From an uncultured Acidobacteriota bacterium (lineage in GTDB: Bacteria > Acidobacteriota > Blastocatellia > Pyrinomonadales > Pyrinomonadaceae), in NCBI GenBank assembly GCA_937871585.1, contig CALMPJ010000071.1, positions 1 to 35,119 on the forward strand: DNA of 35,119 nucleotides. Reading direction: 5' to 3'. The notes beneath the pieces were generated by a model. It ran no database searches. It worked only from the letters and a program-made list of their open reading frames with translations, and had not been told where the DNA came from. Made by a program: the position numbers and the translations under genes. Positions 8,106-16,506 of this stretch are shown here, one piece after another (within the stretch, counting starts at the first letter, position 1; each line of letters opens with the position of its first letter).

Positions 8106-9485
8106 ATGAAAACACTGATCAAAAACGGACGTGTCGTAACCGCGGTTGACGACTACAAAGCGGATATATTTATCGACGGCGAGACGGTAACGACTATCGG
8201 GAAGTCGATCGATATCGATGCTGATGTCGTTATCGATGCGGCAGGGAAGTTAGTAATACCCGGCGGGATCGATCCACATACGCATATGGAATTGCCGTTT
8301 GGCGGGACATCGTCGTCAGACGATTTCTTTACGGGTACGCGTGCGGCGGCACACGGCGGGACGACGACGATCATTGATTTTGCGGTGCAGACAAAGGGCG
8401 AATCGATGACTTCGGGCGTCGATGCTTGGCACAAGAAAGCTGAGGGCAAGACGGCGATCGATTACGGATTTCATCTAATCACGACCGAGTTTGAGGATGG
8501 CAACGAGAAAGAGATGTACTCGCTCATGGACGAGGGCATTACGTCGTTCAAGCTATTCATGGCGTATCCGGGCGTGTTCTTGGCGGACGACGCGACGATC
8601 TTTAGAGCGATGTCGGCGGCTGGTAAACGCGGCGGCCTGATCTGTATGCACGCCGAGAACGGCATCGTGATCAATGAGATCATCAAACGCTTTCTCGCCG
8701 ACGGACGAACCGCTCCGAAATATCACGCACTAACACGCCCAACGATCGCCGAGGCCGAGGGAGTTCATCGTGCGATCGCCATCGCCGAAATGGCAGAGTC
8801 GCCGGTTTATATTGTTCACCTTTCGTGTACGGATGCTTTGAATCAAGTTCGCCAAGCGAGAGATCGCGGCATATCGGCTTTTGCGGAGACTTGCCCGCAG
8901 TATCTGTTCCATTCGATCGAGGACTACGGCGACGGTTGGGAAGGGGCGAAATACGTGATGACGCCGCCGCTTCGTGAGAAACACAACTGCGCCGACCTGT
9001 GGAAAGGCCTCAAGATGGACGATCTGCAGGTGATCTCGACCGACCATTGCCCGTTCTGCATGAAAGAGCAAAAGGAACTCGGTCTCGATGATTTCACCAA
9101 GATCCCGAACGGTGCTCCTGGCGTCGAAAATCGCATCGCGCTGATCTACAACGGCGGTGTTGTCGAAAATCGCATCTCGCTCAATCGCTTTGTCGAACTT
9201 ACTTCGACGGCCGCGGCAAAAATGTTCGGGATGTTTCCGAAAAAGGGAACGATCGCTGTCGGTTCCGACGCCGACCTCGTTATCTTCGATCCCGAGGGCG
9301 AAACGACATTCGGCGTTGAGAATGAACACATGAACGTCGATTATTCCAGCTACGAAGGCTGGAAGATAAAGGGCAAAGTCGAGACCGTCCTTTCACGCGG
9401 CCGCGTTGTCATCCAAAATGGCGAACACACCGGCAAGCAAGGCGATGGGCAGTTCATCAAACGCGGAGAGTGTGTGAACGTTTAG
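8106..9485 (+). CDS. hydA: Dihydropyrimidinase (D-hydantoinase family)
   Basis: This cytoplasmic 459-residue amidohydrolase has the usual family length. All binuclear metal ligands are visible: H58-x-H60 in DPHTHMELPFGG, the carboxylated lysine K149 in GITSFKLFMAYPG, H182 in CMHAENG, H238 in YIVHLSC and D313 in STDHCPF. Y154 sits where the family stabilises the transition state. It hydrolyses 5,6-dihydrouracil or dihydrothymine to N-carbamoyl-beta-amino acids, the second step after PreT/PreA and before beta-ureidopropionase, both encoded about 14 kb downstream. Only 20 bases separate it from the kinase gene, so the two may share a transcript. Hydantoin activity is possible and cannot be excluded from sequence. 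Confidence 0.95.
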   Translation: MKTLIKNGRVVTAVDDYKADIFIDGETVTTIGKSIDIDADVVIDAAGKLVIPGGIDPHTHMELPFGGTSSSDDFFTGTRAAAHGGTTTIIDFAVQTKGESMTSGVDAWHKKAEGKTAIDYGFHLITTEFEDGNEKEMYSLMDEGITSFKLFMAYPGVFLADDATIFRAMSAAGKRGGLICMHAENGIVINEIIKRFLADGRTAPKYHALTRPTIAEAEGVHRAIAIAEMAESPVYIVHLSCTDALNQVRQARDRGISAFAETCPQYLFHSIEDYGDGWEGAKYVMTPPLREKHNCADLWKGLKMDDLQVISTDHCPFCMKEQKELGLDDFTKIPNGAPGVENRIALIYNGGVVENRISLNRFVELTSTAAAKMFGMFPKKGTIAVGSDADLVIFDPEGETTFGVENEHMNVDYSSYEGWKIKGKVETVLSRGRVVIQNGEHTGKQGDGQFIKRGECVNV

Positions 9486-9554
9486 AAAATCGGAACTAGT
9501 CTATCGCGATTGCCGTAAGTTAATGCAAAGAAGATCTAGTTCGTAGAATATTGT

Positions 9555-10913
9555 ATGAAACCAAGTTATTTGCGGCGCTCAAGCGTCTTGGTCCTGATGT
9601 TTATGTTTGCCGCAACAGTCGCGGTGAGGGCCGACAATGTTGATGATTTTGTTCGGGCAGCGATGCAGAAACAGCGTGTGCCTGGGGTGGCGATCGCGGT
9701 CGTTCGGGATGGAAAGGTAATAAAATCCGCGGGATACGGGATGGCGAACCTCGAGCTTAACGTCCCTGCTACGCCCGATACGGTATTTAAGATCGCGTCG
9801 GTCAGCAAACAGTTCGTAGCCACGGGGATAATGCTACTCGTTCAGGATGGGAAACTAAATCTCGACGATAAGATCAGTAAGTTTCTTGACGGCACGCCCG
9901 ACACCTGGAATGACATTACGATCAGACATCTCCTGACACATACGTCCGGGTTGGTTCGCGAGGCACCCGGATTTGATCCTCTCAAGATTCAGAGCGACGC
10001 TGATGTCATCAAGACGGCATACGGCGTGCCACTGGTTTTCAAAACGGGCGATAGATGGCAGTACTGCAACGTCGGCTATTTTTCGCTTGCGGAGATCATA
10101 CACAAAGTCAGCGGTAAGCCGTGGGGTGATTTTCTAGCCGAACGCGTTTTTAGGCCGCTCGGAATGAACTCGACGCGAACGACGACGATGACCGATCTGG
10201 TCCAAAACCGCGCGAACGGTTACGTGTGGGCAAAGGGTAAGTATCAGAACGCCGATATCTATTTTGCACTTCGACCCAGCGGAGCCTTTCTCTCGACGGT
10301 AAATGATCTCGCAAAGTGGGACGCTGCTCTCTATACTGATAAGTTTCTGACCAAAGCGACACGCGATCAAATGTGGGCACCGGTCAAGCTGAATAATGGC
10401 GAGACATATCCCTACGGTTTCGGCTGGTCGCTTGATCCGGTGGGAAATCACCGCCAGGTTCATCACGGCGGCTCGTTGCCGGGATTCCGAGCAGAATATA
10501 CGAGATTGATCGATGATAAGCTGTCGGTAATTGTGCTGACAAATGGGGACGGTGCAAATGCTGCTTCGATAGCCGTCGGCATTGCAGATCGGTATATTCC
10601 TGACGTGCTTCCTGATCGATCGGTGGCAAAGGTAGATCCCAAAATATTTGATCCATTTGTAGGACGGTATCAGCCCAATCCCTCGAATCCGAACTTGATC
10701 GTCACCGTCACACGCGAAGGACGAAAGTTGATGGTGCAAGAAGGTGCAGACGCTGCGAAAGAAGAATTGCTGCCCGAGAGCGAAACCGACTACTATCTTG
10801 TTAACGAACCATTGCTAACCTATAACTTTTTGAAAGGCGAGGACGGACAAGTTACGCACCTTGTCGTCAGTCGAGGAAAACAGCAATTGGCCAAGGCGAA
10901 AAAGATCAAGTAG
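9555..10913 (+). CDS. Secreted serine hydrolase, beta-lactamase / class C penicillin-binding fold
   Basis: The 452-residue protein begins with a signal peptide (about 1-26, ending VRAD). The active-site triad motifs are present: S82-V-S-K85 (SxxK), Y170-C-N172 (YxN), and a HHGGSLPG loop in place of KTG near residue 305. This set is typical of class C beta-lactamase-like esterases and D,D-peptidases (Pfam Beta-lactamase). A C-terminal beta-rich region of about 90 residues (from about 360) follows, as in many family members carrying a DUF3471-like extension. Peptidoglycan or D-amino peptide hydrolysis is possible, as is an esterase; resistance to antibiotics should not be assumed. A paralogue with the same architecture lies at 16914. 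Confidence 0.88.
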   Translation: MKPSYLRRSSVLVLMFMFAATVAVRADNVDDFVRAAMQKQRVPGVAIAVVRDGKVIKSAGYGMANLELNVPATPDTVFKIASVSKQFVATGIMLLVQDGKLNLDDKISKFLDGTPDTWNDITIRHLLTHTSGLVREAPGFDPLKIQSDADVIKTAYGVPLVFKTGDRWQYCNVGYFSLAEIIHKVSGKPWGDFLAERVFRPLGMNSTRTTTMTDLVQNRANGYVWAKGKYQNADIYFALRPSGAFLSTVNDLAKWDAALYTDKFLTKATRDQMWAPVKLNNGETYPYGFGWSLDPVGNHRQVHHGGSLPGFRAEYTRLIDDKLSVIVLTNGDGANAASIAVGIADRYIPDVLPDRSVAKVDPKIFDPFVGRYQPNPSNPNLIVTVTREGRKLMVQEGADAAKEELLPESETDYYLVNEPLLTYNFLKGEDGQVTHLVVSRGKQQLAKAKKIK

Positions 10914-10954
10914 CCCGCGAGTGTGTCAAAATATAGCTGTTAATCGGAGGAATC

Positions 10955-11590
10955 ATGAAAAAGTCAATTCTATCGCTATTAGTCATTGGCATAATGCTGA
11001 TCGGCGGAACCATTCAGGCTGACGCAAAGCCTGTCACCAAAGAAGAACGAAAGGCTGCGATCAAGTATCTCAGACATACACAAAAGCTGTTCAAAGACGC
11101 TGTCAAGGGCCTGAGCGAAGAGCAGTTGAAATGGAAGCCTGCGCCCGACAAATGGTCCGTGTTCGAGGTGTCAGAGCATATCGCGTTGGCCGAGGTTTTC
11201 TTGTTCGATCTGATAAACGGCGCCGTGATGAAAGCACCGGCGAACGCGACGAAAACTTCGAGCGTCTCAATCGAAGCGATAATGCAGAAGGTACCTGATC
11301 GAACGAACAAGTTTCAGGCACCTGAGCCGATCAGGCCAGACAAATCGCCTTGGACGACGATGGAAGCGACGATGGATGCGTTCAAGATCAGACGCGACAA
11401 CACGATCAAATTTGTCGAATCTGGCAACGACGATATGCGTGAGCGGTTCATGATGAACCCTGCGTTCAACGCCGAGCTCGATGCTTATCAGTGGATCATT
11501 TTCCTGTCGGCACACACCGAACGCCACGTGAAACAGATTCTTGAGGTCAAGGCAAATCCAAACTTTCCTAAGAAGAAAAGCGGCTACTAA
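10955..11590 (+). CDS. Secreted DinB-fold putative metal-dependent protein
   Basis: The 211-residue protein has a CGGAGGA ribosome site and a signal peptide (about 1-24, ending ADA). The rest fits the DinB/YfiT four-helix bundle: the WKPAPDKWSVFEVSEHIALAE stretch contains H75, and AHTERHVKQI contains H187 and H191, giving the three-histidine metal site of the family. Many DinB-fold proteins are thiol-dependent transferases or hydrolases, but secreted versions are uncharacterised. It lies 41 bases after the serine hydrolase and 18 bases before the 3D-domain gene, suggesting co-transcription. Confidence 0.82.
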   Translation: MKKSILSLLVIGIMLIGGTIQADAKPVTKEERKAAIKYLRHTQKLFKDAVKGLSEEQLKWKPAPDKWSVFEVSEHIALAEVFLFDLINGAVMKAPANATKTSSVSIEAIMQKVPDRTNKFQAPEPIRPDKSPWTTMEATMDAFKIRRDNTIKFVESGNDDMRERFMMNPAFNAELDAYQWIIFLSAHTERHVKQILEVKANPNFPKKKSGY

Positions 11591-11608
11591 ATAGCAGTTC
11601 GTTAATTT

Positions 11609-12364
11609 ATGAGGGCAATGTTCCGAGTCAGTTTTATCATCGTCGGAGCATTGCTCTTTTCGATCTCAGGCGTTGGTCAGCAGCTTGATAAGAACGGTTT
11701 CGGTTACGCGCCGCCGACCCTTTCGGACGCTCAGAAGCTGGAACTGTGGTCCACGTTTTACTACGTCCACGAGGCCAAATACGCCGAGGGCGGCTTGCCG
11801 CTCAATGATGCAAATGGCAACGCGACCGGCGTGAAGCTAGCAAATTGCGATTGGTGCGACGCCGCGATCGAAGGCACCGTTCGCACCTTCGATAAAACCG
11901 GCAAAGCCGTCACGCTCAACTACGCAAAAACGGGCACCGAGCAACAGTGCGATTGCCAGGCGACGTGCCCGAAGTACGCGAATTACAAGAACAAAAAGAT
12001 CGGCTACACGCTTTGGGCTCCGGCCCGCGGCGAATTTGGCGACGGCGTTTCGGGCTACAAACTCGTGCCGTTTCGCACCATCGCTGTTGATCGTACCTTT
12101 ATTCCGATCGGCACGCTTGTCTTTGTTCCGCAGGCTGTTGGCGTAGTGGTCACGCTGCCGAACGGCGATTCTGCGAAGCACGACGGCTACTTTTTCGCTG
12201 CCGATGTCGGCGGCGATATCAAGACGAATCACATCGACACGTTCTTTGGCCTGAAGACCAAAAATCCGTTCAAGTACGTAACCTCAAAACCCGAAGGCAC
12301 GTTCGACGCCTACATTATCAAAGGCGGTGCTGTCGAAGCCGCTTTGACCAAACTTCATAAATAA
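11609..12364 (+). CDS. Secreted 3D-domain (MltA C-terminal-like double-psi barrel) protein
   Basis: The 251-residue protein has a signal peptide (about 1-24, ending VGQQ). The C-terminal half matches the 3D domain, named for three aspartates: D161 in TIAVDRTFIPIGT, D199 in FFAADVGGDI and D210 in TNHIDTFFG. In MltA and Rpf-associated proteins this double-psi barrel cleaves peptidoglycan glycan strands or supports such cleavage. Five cysteines (C80, C83, C114, C116, C120) cluster before the domain and could form disulfides or a metal site. ATG 11609 is used; ATG 11618 is an equally possible start. The TAA stop abuts the ATG of the GNAT gene (TAAATG), implying translational coupling. Confidence 0.82.
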   Translation: MRAMFRVSFIIVGALLFSISGVGQQLDKNGFGYAPPTLSDAQKLELWSTFYYVHEAKYAEGGLPLNDANGNATGVKLANCDWCDAAIEGTVRTFDKTGKAVTLNYAKTGTEQQCDCQATCPKYANYKNKKIGYTLWAPARGEFGDGVSGYKLVPFRTIAVDRTFIPIGTLVFVPQAVGVVVTLPNGDSAKHDGYFFAADVGGDIKTNHIDTFFGLKTKNPFKYVTSKPEGTFDAYIIKGGAVEAALTKLHK

Positions 12365-13177
12365 ATGATCATTTCCGACCGAGAATTATCGCAGCGATTG
12401 GAACGCACTGAGGCTCGTGCGAATGCAGATTTTGTTGAAACGCGGGCACGGCTCGATCCGGAATTTGGTGCGGCGTGGATCGAGGTTGGCGGAGCATATG
12501 CGATGTACGATGGTCAGGAATCGCCGCTGACGCAGACGTTCGGGCTCGGCATTTTCGAAGATATTACGCCCGAATATCTTGACGAGATCGAGGAATTTTA
12601 CAGCGAACGCGATTCGTCGGTCTTTCATGAGATCAGCCCGATGATCGACGCATCGCATATGGAATTGCTCTCTTCGCGAGGCTATCAGCCGATAGAATTG
12701 ACGAGTGTGATGTATCGCGAACTCGCCGGCGGAGTCACAAAACGCGAACGCCACGCCGACCTTACAACTCGCGTCATAGAACCTTCCGAAGTCGAACTCT
12801 GGGCACGCACGTCCGCTGACGCTTGGAAAACCGAGCACGAGGCTCTCGGCGAATTTATGTTCAATTTCGGTGCCGTCAGCGCACAATGTGCGGGCTCGTT
12901 TCCGTACATCGCCGAGCTTGCGGGCGTGCCGATCGCGACCGGAATGCTCTTTAGCTACGACGATATCTGCATGCTCGCCGGTGCCAGCACCGTGCCCGAG
13001 GGCCGCAACAAAGGTGCTCAGACTGCTCTGCTAAATGATCGGCTCAACTTTGCGGCGTCACATGGATGCAAACTCGCGACCATGGGAGCATCTCCAGGCA
13101 GCACTTCGCAAAAGAACGCTCAGAAGAACGGTTTTCATATTGCATACACACGCACAAAGTGGCAAAAAATAAGCTAG
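12365..13177 (+). CDS. GNAT-family N-acetyltransferase
   Basis: This soluble 270-residue protein has no signal peptide. The C-terminal half (about 135-265) carries the GNAT fold: strand GVPIATGMLF, strand ICMLAGASTVPEGRNKGAQTALL with the acetyl-CoA pyrophosphate loop (R-N-K-G-A), and a final NAQKNGF helix with the strand FHIAYTRTKW. The N-terminal half looks like a degenerate second GNAT-like lobe (SSRGYQPIELTSVMYREL). The acceptor substrate is unknown. Its first codon directly follows the stop of the 3D-domain gene. The last 21 codons have a decayed relative at 15233-15294. Confidence 0.82.
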   Translation: MIISDRELSQRLERTEARANADFVETRARLDPEFGAAWIEVGGAYAMYDGQESPLTQTFGLGIFEDITPEYLDEIEEFYSERDSSVFHEISPMIDASHMELLSSRGYQPIELTSVMYRELAGGVTKRERHADLTTRVIEPSEVELWARTSADAWKTEHEALGEFMFNFGAVSAQCAGSFPYIAELAGVPIATGMLFSYDDICMLAGASTVPEGRNKGAQTALLNDRLNFAASHGCKLATMGASPGSTSQKNAQKNGFHIAYTRTKWQKIS

Positions 13178-13275
13178 CTCGCTGATCGAAACTCTGATCA
13201 AATAAACTTTAGGACGCCGCCGCAACCGTCGAAGCGAGAATAACGCCTACGCGTGCCGTGCATATACGACGAACC

Positions 13276-15165
13276 GTGAAAACTAAACTAAAAAGTGCTC
13301 CGTTGCTGCTGATCCTGATCGTGCTATTCGCGGGCCATGTTCCGGCGCAGGTTACTTTTGAAGCGATTCCTAAAAAAGACGCCCCGAAATACAAATTCGA
13401 TCTCGCACGCAATTTCTTCTCGTCAAAAGCGGTACAGCAAGCCGAGCTTAAAAAAGCTCTTCTCACGCTCACTGAACTCGAAAAATGCAAAGGCAAAGTC
13501 GCCGCTTCGGCTGACAATCTTTTGCGCTGTCTCGAGCTCGCCGATCGTGCCGATGTTGAGATATATAAACACGTCGCGTATTTTTCGCTGCAAAATGCGG
13601 TGAATACTAAGGACGAAACGAGTAGCGAGGAATCGTCTCGATTAAGCGCGGATCTGGAACGGCGTACGAGCTTTCTGCAGCAGGAATTGATGCGGATCGA
13701 TGAACGGCAATTCGCGCGTTTTGCAGTGCAGAAACCTGCGTTGAAAGAGTACGCCTTCGTTATCGAATCCGCCCGCCGATTCGCTCCGCACACCTTATCT
13801 CTTAAGGAAGAAGAGCTGCTCAGCGAGATCGAGCCGCTGGCGAGCGACTGGACCGAAGCTCTTTTTCAGCGGGCCGTCGATCGTACTGATTGGGGAAAGA
13901 TAAAGTCAGGCGACGGATCGCTCGATGTGTATCAGCAGTATCAAGAGATTGCAAACAGCCCGGACGCTACGGTTCGCGAACAAGGTTTTTACAAAACTTA
14001 CGCCGCTCTCGCGTCGCAGCGAGACATTTACGCGTTTACGTTGACGCGGCTGATCAAGACGGCAGATCGGCTGGCCCGCGTTCGCAAATACCGAGACCGC
14101 GCCAACGAAGTTCACTTCGAAATGTTTCTCACGACCGCCGAAGTCCGAGCGATGTACGAGAAAATTGCCCGCACGGCCGACATATATAAGCGGTTTCAGC
14201 GGATGCGTGTCGAGCGTGTGAAAAAACAATCGGGCCTCGACGAAGTAAAATATTGGGACCGCAATCTTACGCCGAAAAACGCTCCGCTGCCGCGATTTAC
14301 AATTGCCGAGACGACACGCATTTTGCAGGAATCGCTCGCGGTTCTCGGTCCTGAGTATTCCCGCGAATTATCTGACCTCATGGATCCCGCGAATGGGCGG
14401 CTCGACATTGTCGGCGGCGAAAATCGCCGTCCCGGAGCCTTTGCCAACGCGTCGGTAGCCGGATACAATAGCGTCTTTTTCAGTTTCAATTACGAAGGTT
14501 ATTTCGACGACGTAGATGCTCTGGCTCACGAAGCCGGTCATGCGGTCCATTATCAATTACTCAGTAATAATCGCGTGCCCGCAGCCTACGGCGAAGGCCA
14601 GGCGTATTTTACAGAATCATTTGCGATGTTCAATGAGCTGGTCGTGATCGATCACCTTTATAATGCGGAAACCGATCTCGACCGAAAGATATATTTCCTC
14701 GAGCAGTTCATGACGTACGCTAATTTTCTTTACTCAAACACGGTTACCGCTGCGTTGGAACAGGAAATTTATGATGCGGTCGCGAGATCAGATGCATCTA
14801 CAGCTGACGAATTTGACGCGATCACAAAACGCGTCGGTTCGCGGTTCTCGATCTGGTACGACAAACACGACGAACTAAAAATGCGTTGGATGGACATACA
14901 CCATTTCTACGACGCTCCGATGTATTACCCAAACTACGTTTACGCCCAACTGCTCGCGCTCAAATATTACGAGATGTACAAACGCGATCCAAAAACCTTT
15001 GTCCCAAAATACTTAGCCCTAATGCGAAACGGTTTCAACGCCCCGCCGTCCGATCTATTGAAAAAATACCTATCGTTCGATCTCAAAGACCCGCAATTGG
15101 TTCCCAACGCCACCAATATCCTAAAGTCACGTTTAGATGAACTAGACAGTCTCTATAAGAAATAG
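13276..15165 (+). CDS. Secreted M3-type (thimet oligopeptidase-like) zinc peptidase
   Basis: Two GTG codons are candidate starts. GTG 13276 gives 629 residues and a compact signal peptide (KTKLKSAPLLLILIVLFAG, cleavage near VPAQ); GTG 13258 would add six residues. Counted from 13258, the gluzincin motif is H424-E-A-G-H428 with the third ligand E453 in YFTESFAMFNE, 25 residues after H428 as in thimet oligopeptidase. A long helical N-terminal region and the C-terminal YYPNYVYAQLLALKYYEMY segment fit the closed-channel M3 fold. It would cleave short peptides, here probably in the periplasm, whereas most bacterial M3 enzymes are cytoplasmic. Transcription from its own promoter is likely because 80-98 bases separate it from the GNAT gene. 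Confidence 0.85.
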   Translation: MKTKLKSAPLLLILIVLFAGHVPAQVTFEAIPKKDAPKYKFDLARNFFSSKAVQQAELKKALLTLTELEKCKGKVAASADNLLRCLELADRADVEIYKHVAYFSLQNAVNTKDETSSEESSRLSADLERRTSFLQQELMRIDERQFARFAVQKPALKEYAFVIESARRFAPHTLSLKEEELLSEIEPLASDWTEALFQRAVDRTDWGKIKSGDGSLDVYQQYQEIANSPDATVREQGFYKTYAALASQRDIYAFTLTRLIKTADRLARVRKYRDRANEVHFEMFLTTAEVRAMYEKIARTADIYKRFQRMRVERVKKQSGLDEVKYWDRNLTPKNAPLPRFTIAETTRILQESLAVLGPEYSRELSDLMDPANGRLDIVGGENRRPGAFANASVAGYNSVFFSFNYEGYFDDVDALAHEAGHAVHYQLLSNNRVPAAYGEGQAYFTESFAMFNELVVIDHLYNAETDLDRKIYFLEQFMTYANFLYSNTVTAALEQEIYDAVARSDASTADEFDAITKRVGSRFSIWYDKHDELKMRWMDIHHFYDAPMYYPNYVYAQLLALKYYEMYKRDPKTFVPKYLALMRNGFNAPPSDLLKKYLSFDLKDPQLVPNATNILKSRLDELDSLYKK

Positions 15166-15197
15166 AGTTACTGCCCTCTCCCAATTACTACGATCAA

Positions 15198-15294
15198 GAA
15201 GCCACATCGACATTGAAAGCCGACCCCAATCCAACGCCCAGAAATCCAATTCCATATCGCCTACACCCGCACGAAATGGCAGAAAATTAGCTAG
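15198..15294 (+). pseudogene. Remnant of a GNAT acetyltransferase paralogue (3' end only, frameshifted)
   Basis: In one frame 15233-15247 reads NAQKS. After loss of one base the next frame (15250-15294) reads FHIAYTRTKWQKIS followed by TAG. The intact GNAT gene ends NAQKNGFHIAYTRTKWQKIS with TAG at 13175-13177. Most of the base differences across this block are at third codon positions, so the fragment comes from a copy that diverged under selection before it decayed, not from a recent local duplication. Weaker similarity with small deletions extends upstream to about 15198. Confidence 0.72.
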
Positions 15295-15368
15295 ATCTCC
15301 GAGTCCTAGAACTAGTTTCCAACGGAATAGCCGGAAAACCTTCACAGAAACAATAGCCGCCAATAGAA

Positions 15369-15434
15369 AAACTGCTAAAGGGCGATTCGCTTCATATCTA
15401 TTAAGACATGATGCAAATCGCCCTTTTGCAGTTT
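15369..15434. repeat. 66-nt imperfect hairpin (30-nt arms, 6-nt loop)
   Basis: Arms 15369-15398 and 15405-15434 are complementary at 26 of 30 positions around a TATTAA loop; the outer 19 positions have a single mismatch. The repeat lies about 200 bases after the M3 peptidase stop and about 260 before the Crp/Fnr start. There is no terminal U-run. It could be a small non-autonomous repeat element, a structured RNA or a transcription boundary. Confidence 0.6.
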
Positions 15435-15492
15435 CCGGATCGTGAGGAAACCCGAGACTGATATTACTTTAGCGTTTAAACAGATTTATCAC

Positions 15493-15508
15493 CGTGATCT
15501 ACCTCACA
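15493..15508. promoter_or_regulatory. CRP-like palindromic binding site (CGTGA-N6-TCACA)
   Basis: The 16-base site CGTGATCTACCTCACA differs by one base from the TGTGA-N6-TCACA consensus of CRP-type regulators. It lies 203 bases upstream of the Crp/Fnr-family ATG at 15696 and 62 bases before a possible -35 box. Autoregulation by the neighbouring regulator is the simplest reading, but this is inference. Confidence 0.5.
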
Positions 15509-15569
15509 CAACGGCGGTATTTTTAAAAAAATAACATTTTTTCTCAGATGTAAGGGAGCATTTTACCTA

Positions 15570-15597
15570 TTGCAAATTCAAAATTCTGTGGTAACAT
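15570..15597 (+). promoter_or_regulatory. Possible sigma-70-type promoter of the Crp/Fnr gene
   Basis: TTGCAA (15570-15575) and TAACAT (15592-15597) are separated by 16 bases, each matching four of six consensus bases. An A/T-rich tract lies just upstream. A GTGAATT/AATTCAC inverted repeat (15602-15623) would fall at the start of the transcript. Confidence 0.28.
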
Positions 15598-15695
15598 TTC
15601 CGTGAATTTCTTTTCGAATTCACCTCACGCCACCTGGAATTGACTGGCATTCCTTTCCTTCTGACGTCTTGCTCACGGACCAAGGGGGAAAATTG

Positions 15696-16403
15696 ATGAA
15701 TGACAATTCCTTAGTCGTATTCAAAAACCATATTTTAAATTCGCTTCCGGCGAAAGATTTGGAACGATTGCTGCCATGTTTGGAAAGGATGGATCTTTCA
15801 CTGCGACAAGTGATCTACGAACCCGAAGACGAGATAACGCACGTTTATTTTCCTGAAACTGCGATGTTCTCTGTCGTCGCTCATAGTCGCGATGGCGCCA
15901 GCACAGAAGTCGCTGAGATCGGCGTCGAAGGAGCACCGGGCGTTTCAGTCGCTCTCGGTTCTCAAACGACGCCCTACGGAAAGATAGTTCAGATCGCCGG
16001 CACAGGATATAGAATGCGGGCTCAGGATTTTCGCGATGAGATCGATCGCGGCGGCCCGCTGCTGAAACTCACACTAAAATTCTTGAATAAACTAATAATA
16101 CAGATCAGCCAGACATCGCTTTGCAATCGTCTCCATCCCGTTGATAAGAGGCTTTCAAAATGGCTGCTAATGCGAAACGATCGGCTAAAGAGTAATGAAC
16201 TAAGTGTAACTCAGGAATACGTCGCAGAATTGCTCGGCACATCCCGCGAAAGCATAACCATAGCCGCGATCCAACTTCAGAAAAAAGGCTACATCATACA
16301 CTCACGCGGAAAATTAACCATCACCGATCGCCCCGCGCTCGAAGCCTTCTCCTGCGAATGCTACTCCGTAATAAAAACCGCCTACACCGAACACAACGAG
16401 TAG
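15696..16403 (+). CDS. Crp/Fnr-family transcriptional regulator
   Basis: ATG 15696 has a strong AAGGGGG site about 8 bases upstream; an upstream TTG at 15669 would add nine residues with no support. The 235-residue protein has an N-terminal cyclic-nucleotide-binding-type beta-barrel (about 1-120, ITHVYFPETAMFSVV), a dimerisation helix, and a C-terminal winged helix (about 165-215). The recognition helix GTSRESITIAAIQLQ keeps the R-E pair that reads GTGA half-sites in CRP, but the third contact arginine position is hydrophobic. No Fnr-type N-terminal cysteine cluster is present, so it is not an iron-sulfur oxygen sensor. The effector is unknown; the barrel lacks an obvious canonical cAMP phosphate-binding RxS motif. 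Confidence 0.88.
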   Translation: MNDNSLVVFKNHILNSLPAKDLERLLPCLERMDLSLRQVIYEPEDEITHVYFPETAMFSVVAHSRDGASTEVAEIGVEGAPGVSVALGSQTTPYGKIVQIAGTGYRMRAQDFRDEIDRGGPLLKLTLKFLNKLIIQISQTSLCNRLHPVDKRLSKWLLMRNDRLKSNELSVTQEYVAELLGTSRESITIAAIQLQKKGYIIHSRGKLTITDRPALEAFSCECYSVIKTAYTEHNE

Positions 16404-16464
16404 ATATCGAAAACCAATCCAAGTCGTGTCGACGTATACAGTTGATCCTAAACCGACGCCCCAA

Positions 16465-16506
16465 GTAGACCAATTCCGAATCGCCAATGCGCGGACTAAA
16501 TGTCAA
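16465..16506 (+). pseudogene. Possible second, more decayed GNAT-tail fragment
   Basis: In the 111-base gap after the Crp/Fnr gene, codons from 16471 read QFRIANARTKCQ. Eight of eleven residues from the F onward match FHIAYTRTKWQ, the C-terminus of the GNAT protein. The bases CCAATTCC and ATCGCC are shared with the fragment at 15233-15294, and both are preceded by a CCGAC-CCC stretch. The match is short and could be chance. Confidence 0.35.

Larger units (their letters stand above)
15166..15695. other. 530-base gene-poor region between the M3 peptidase and Crp/Fnr genes
   Basis: No intact gene is supported. Going left to right the region holds a pseudogene fragment matching the GNAT 3' end (about 15198-15294), a 66-nt imperfect hairpin (15369-15434), a CRP-like palindrome (15493-15508), an A/T-rich run at about 15520-15545, a possible promoter (15570-15597) and a short inverted repeat (15602-15623) in the regulator's leader. 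The open frame on the minus strand at 15142-15363 is not credible as a gene. Confidence 0.7.

Noticed and set aside
15142..15363. Minus-strand open frame of 73 codons in the gene-poor region
   Set aside because: It overlaps the end of the M3 gene and the GNAT remnant and shows no family features.
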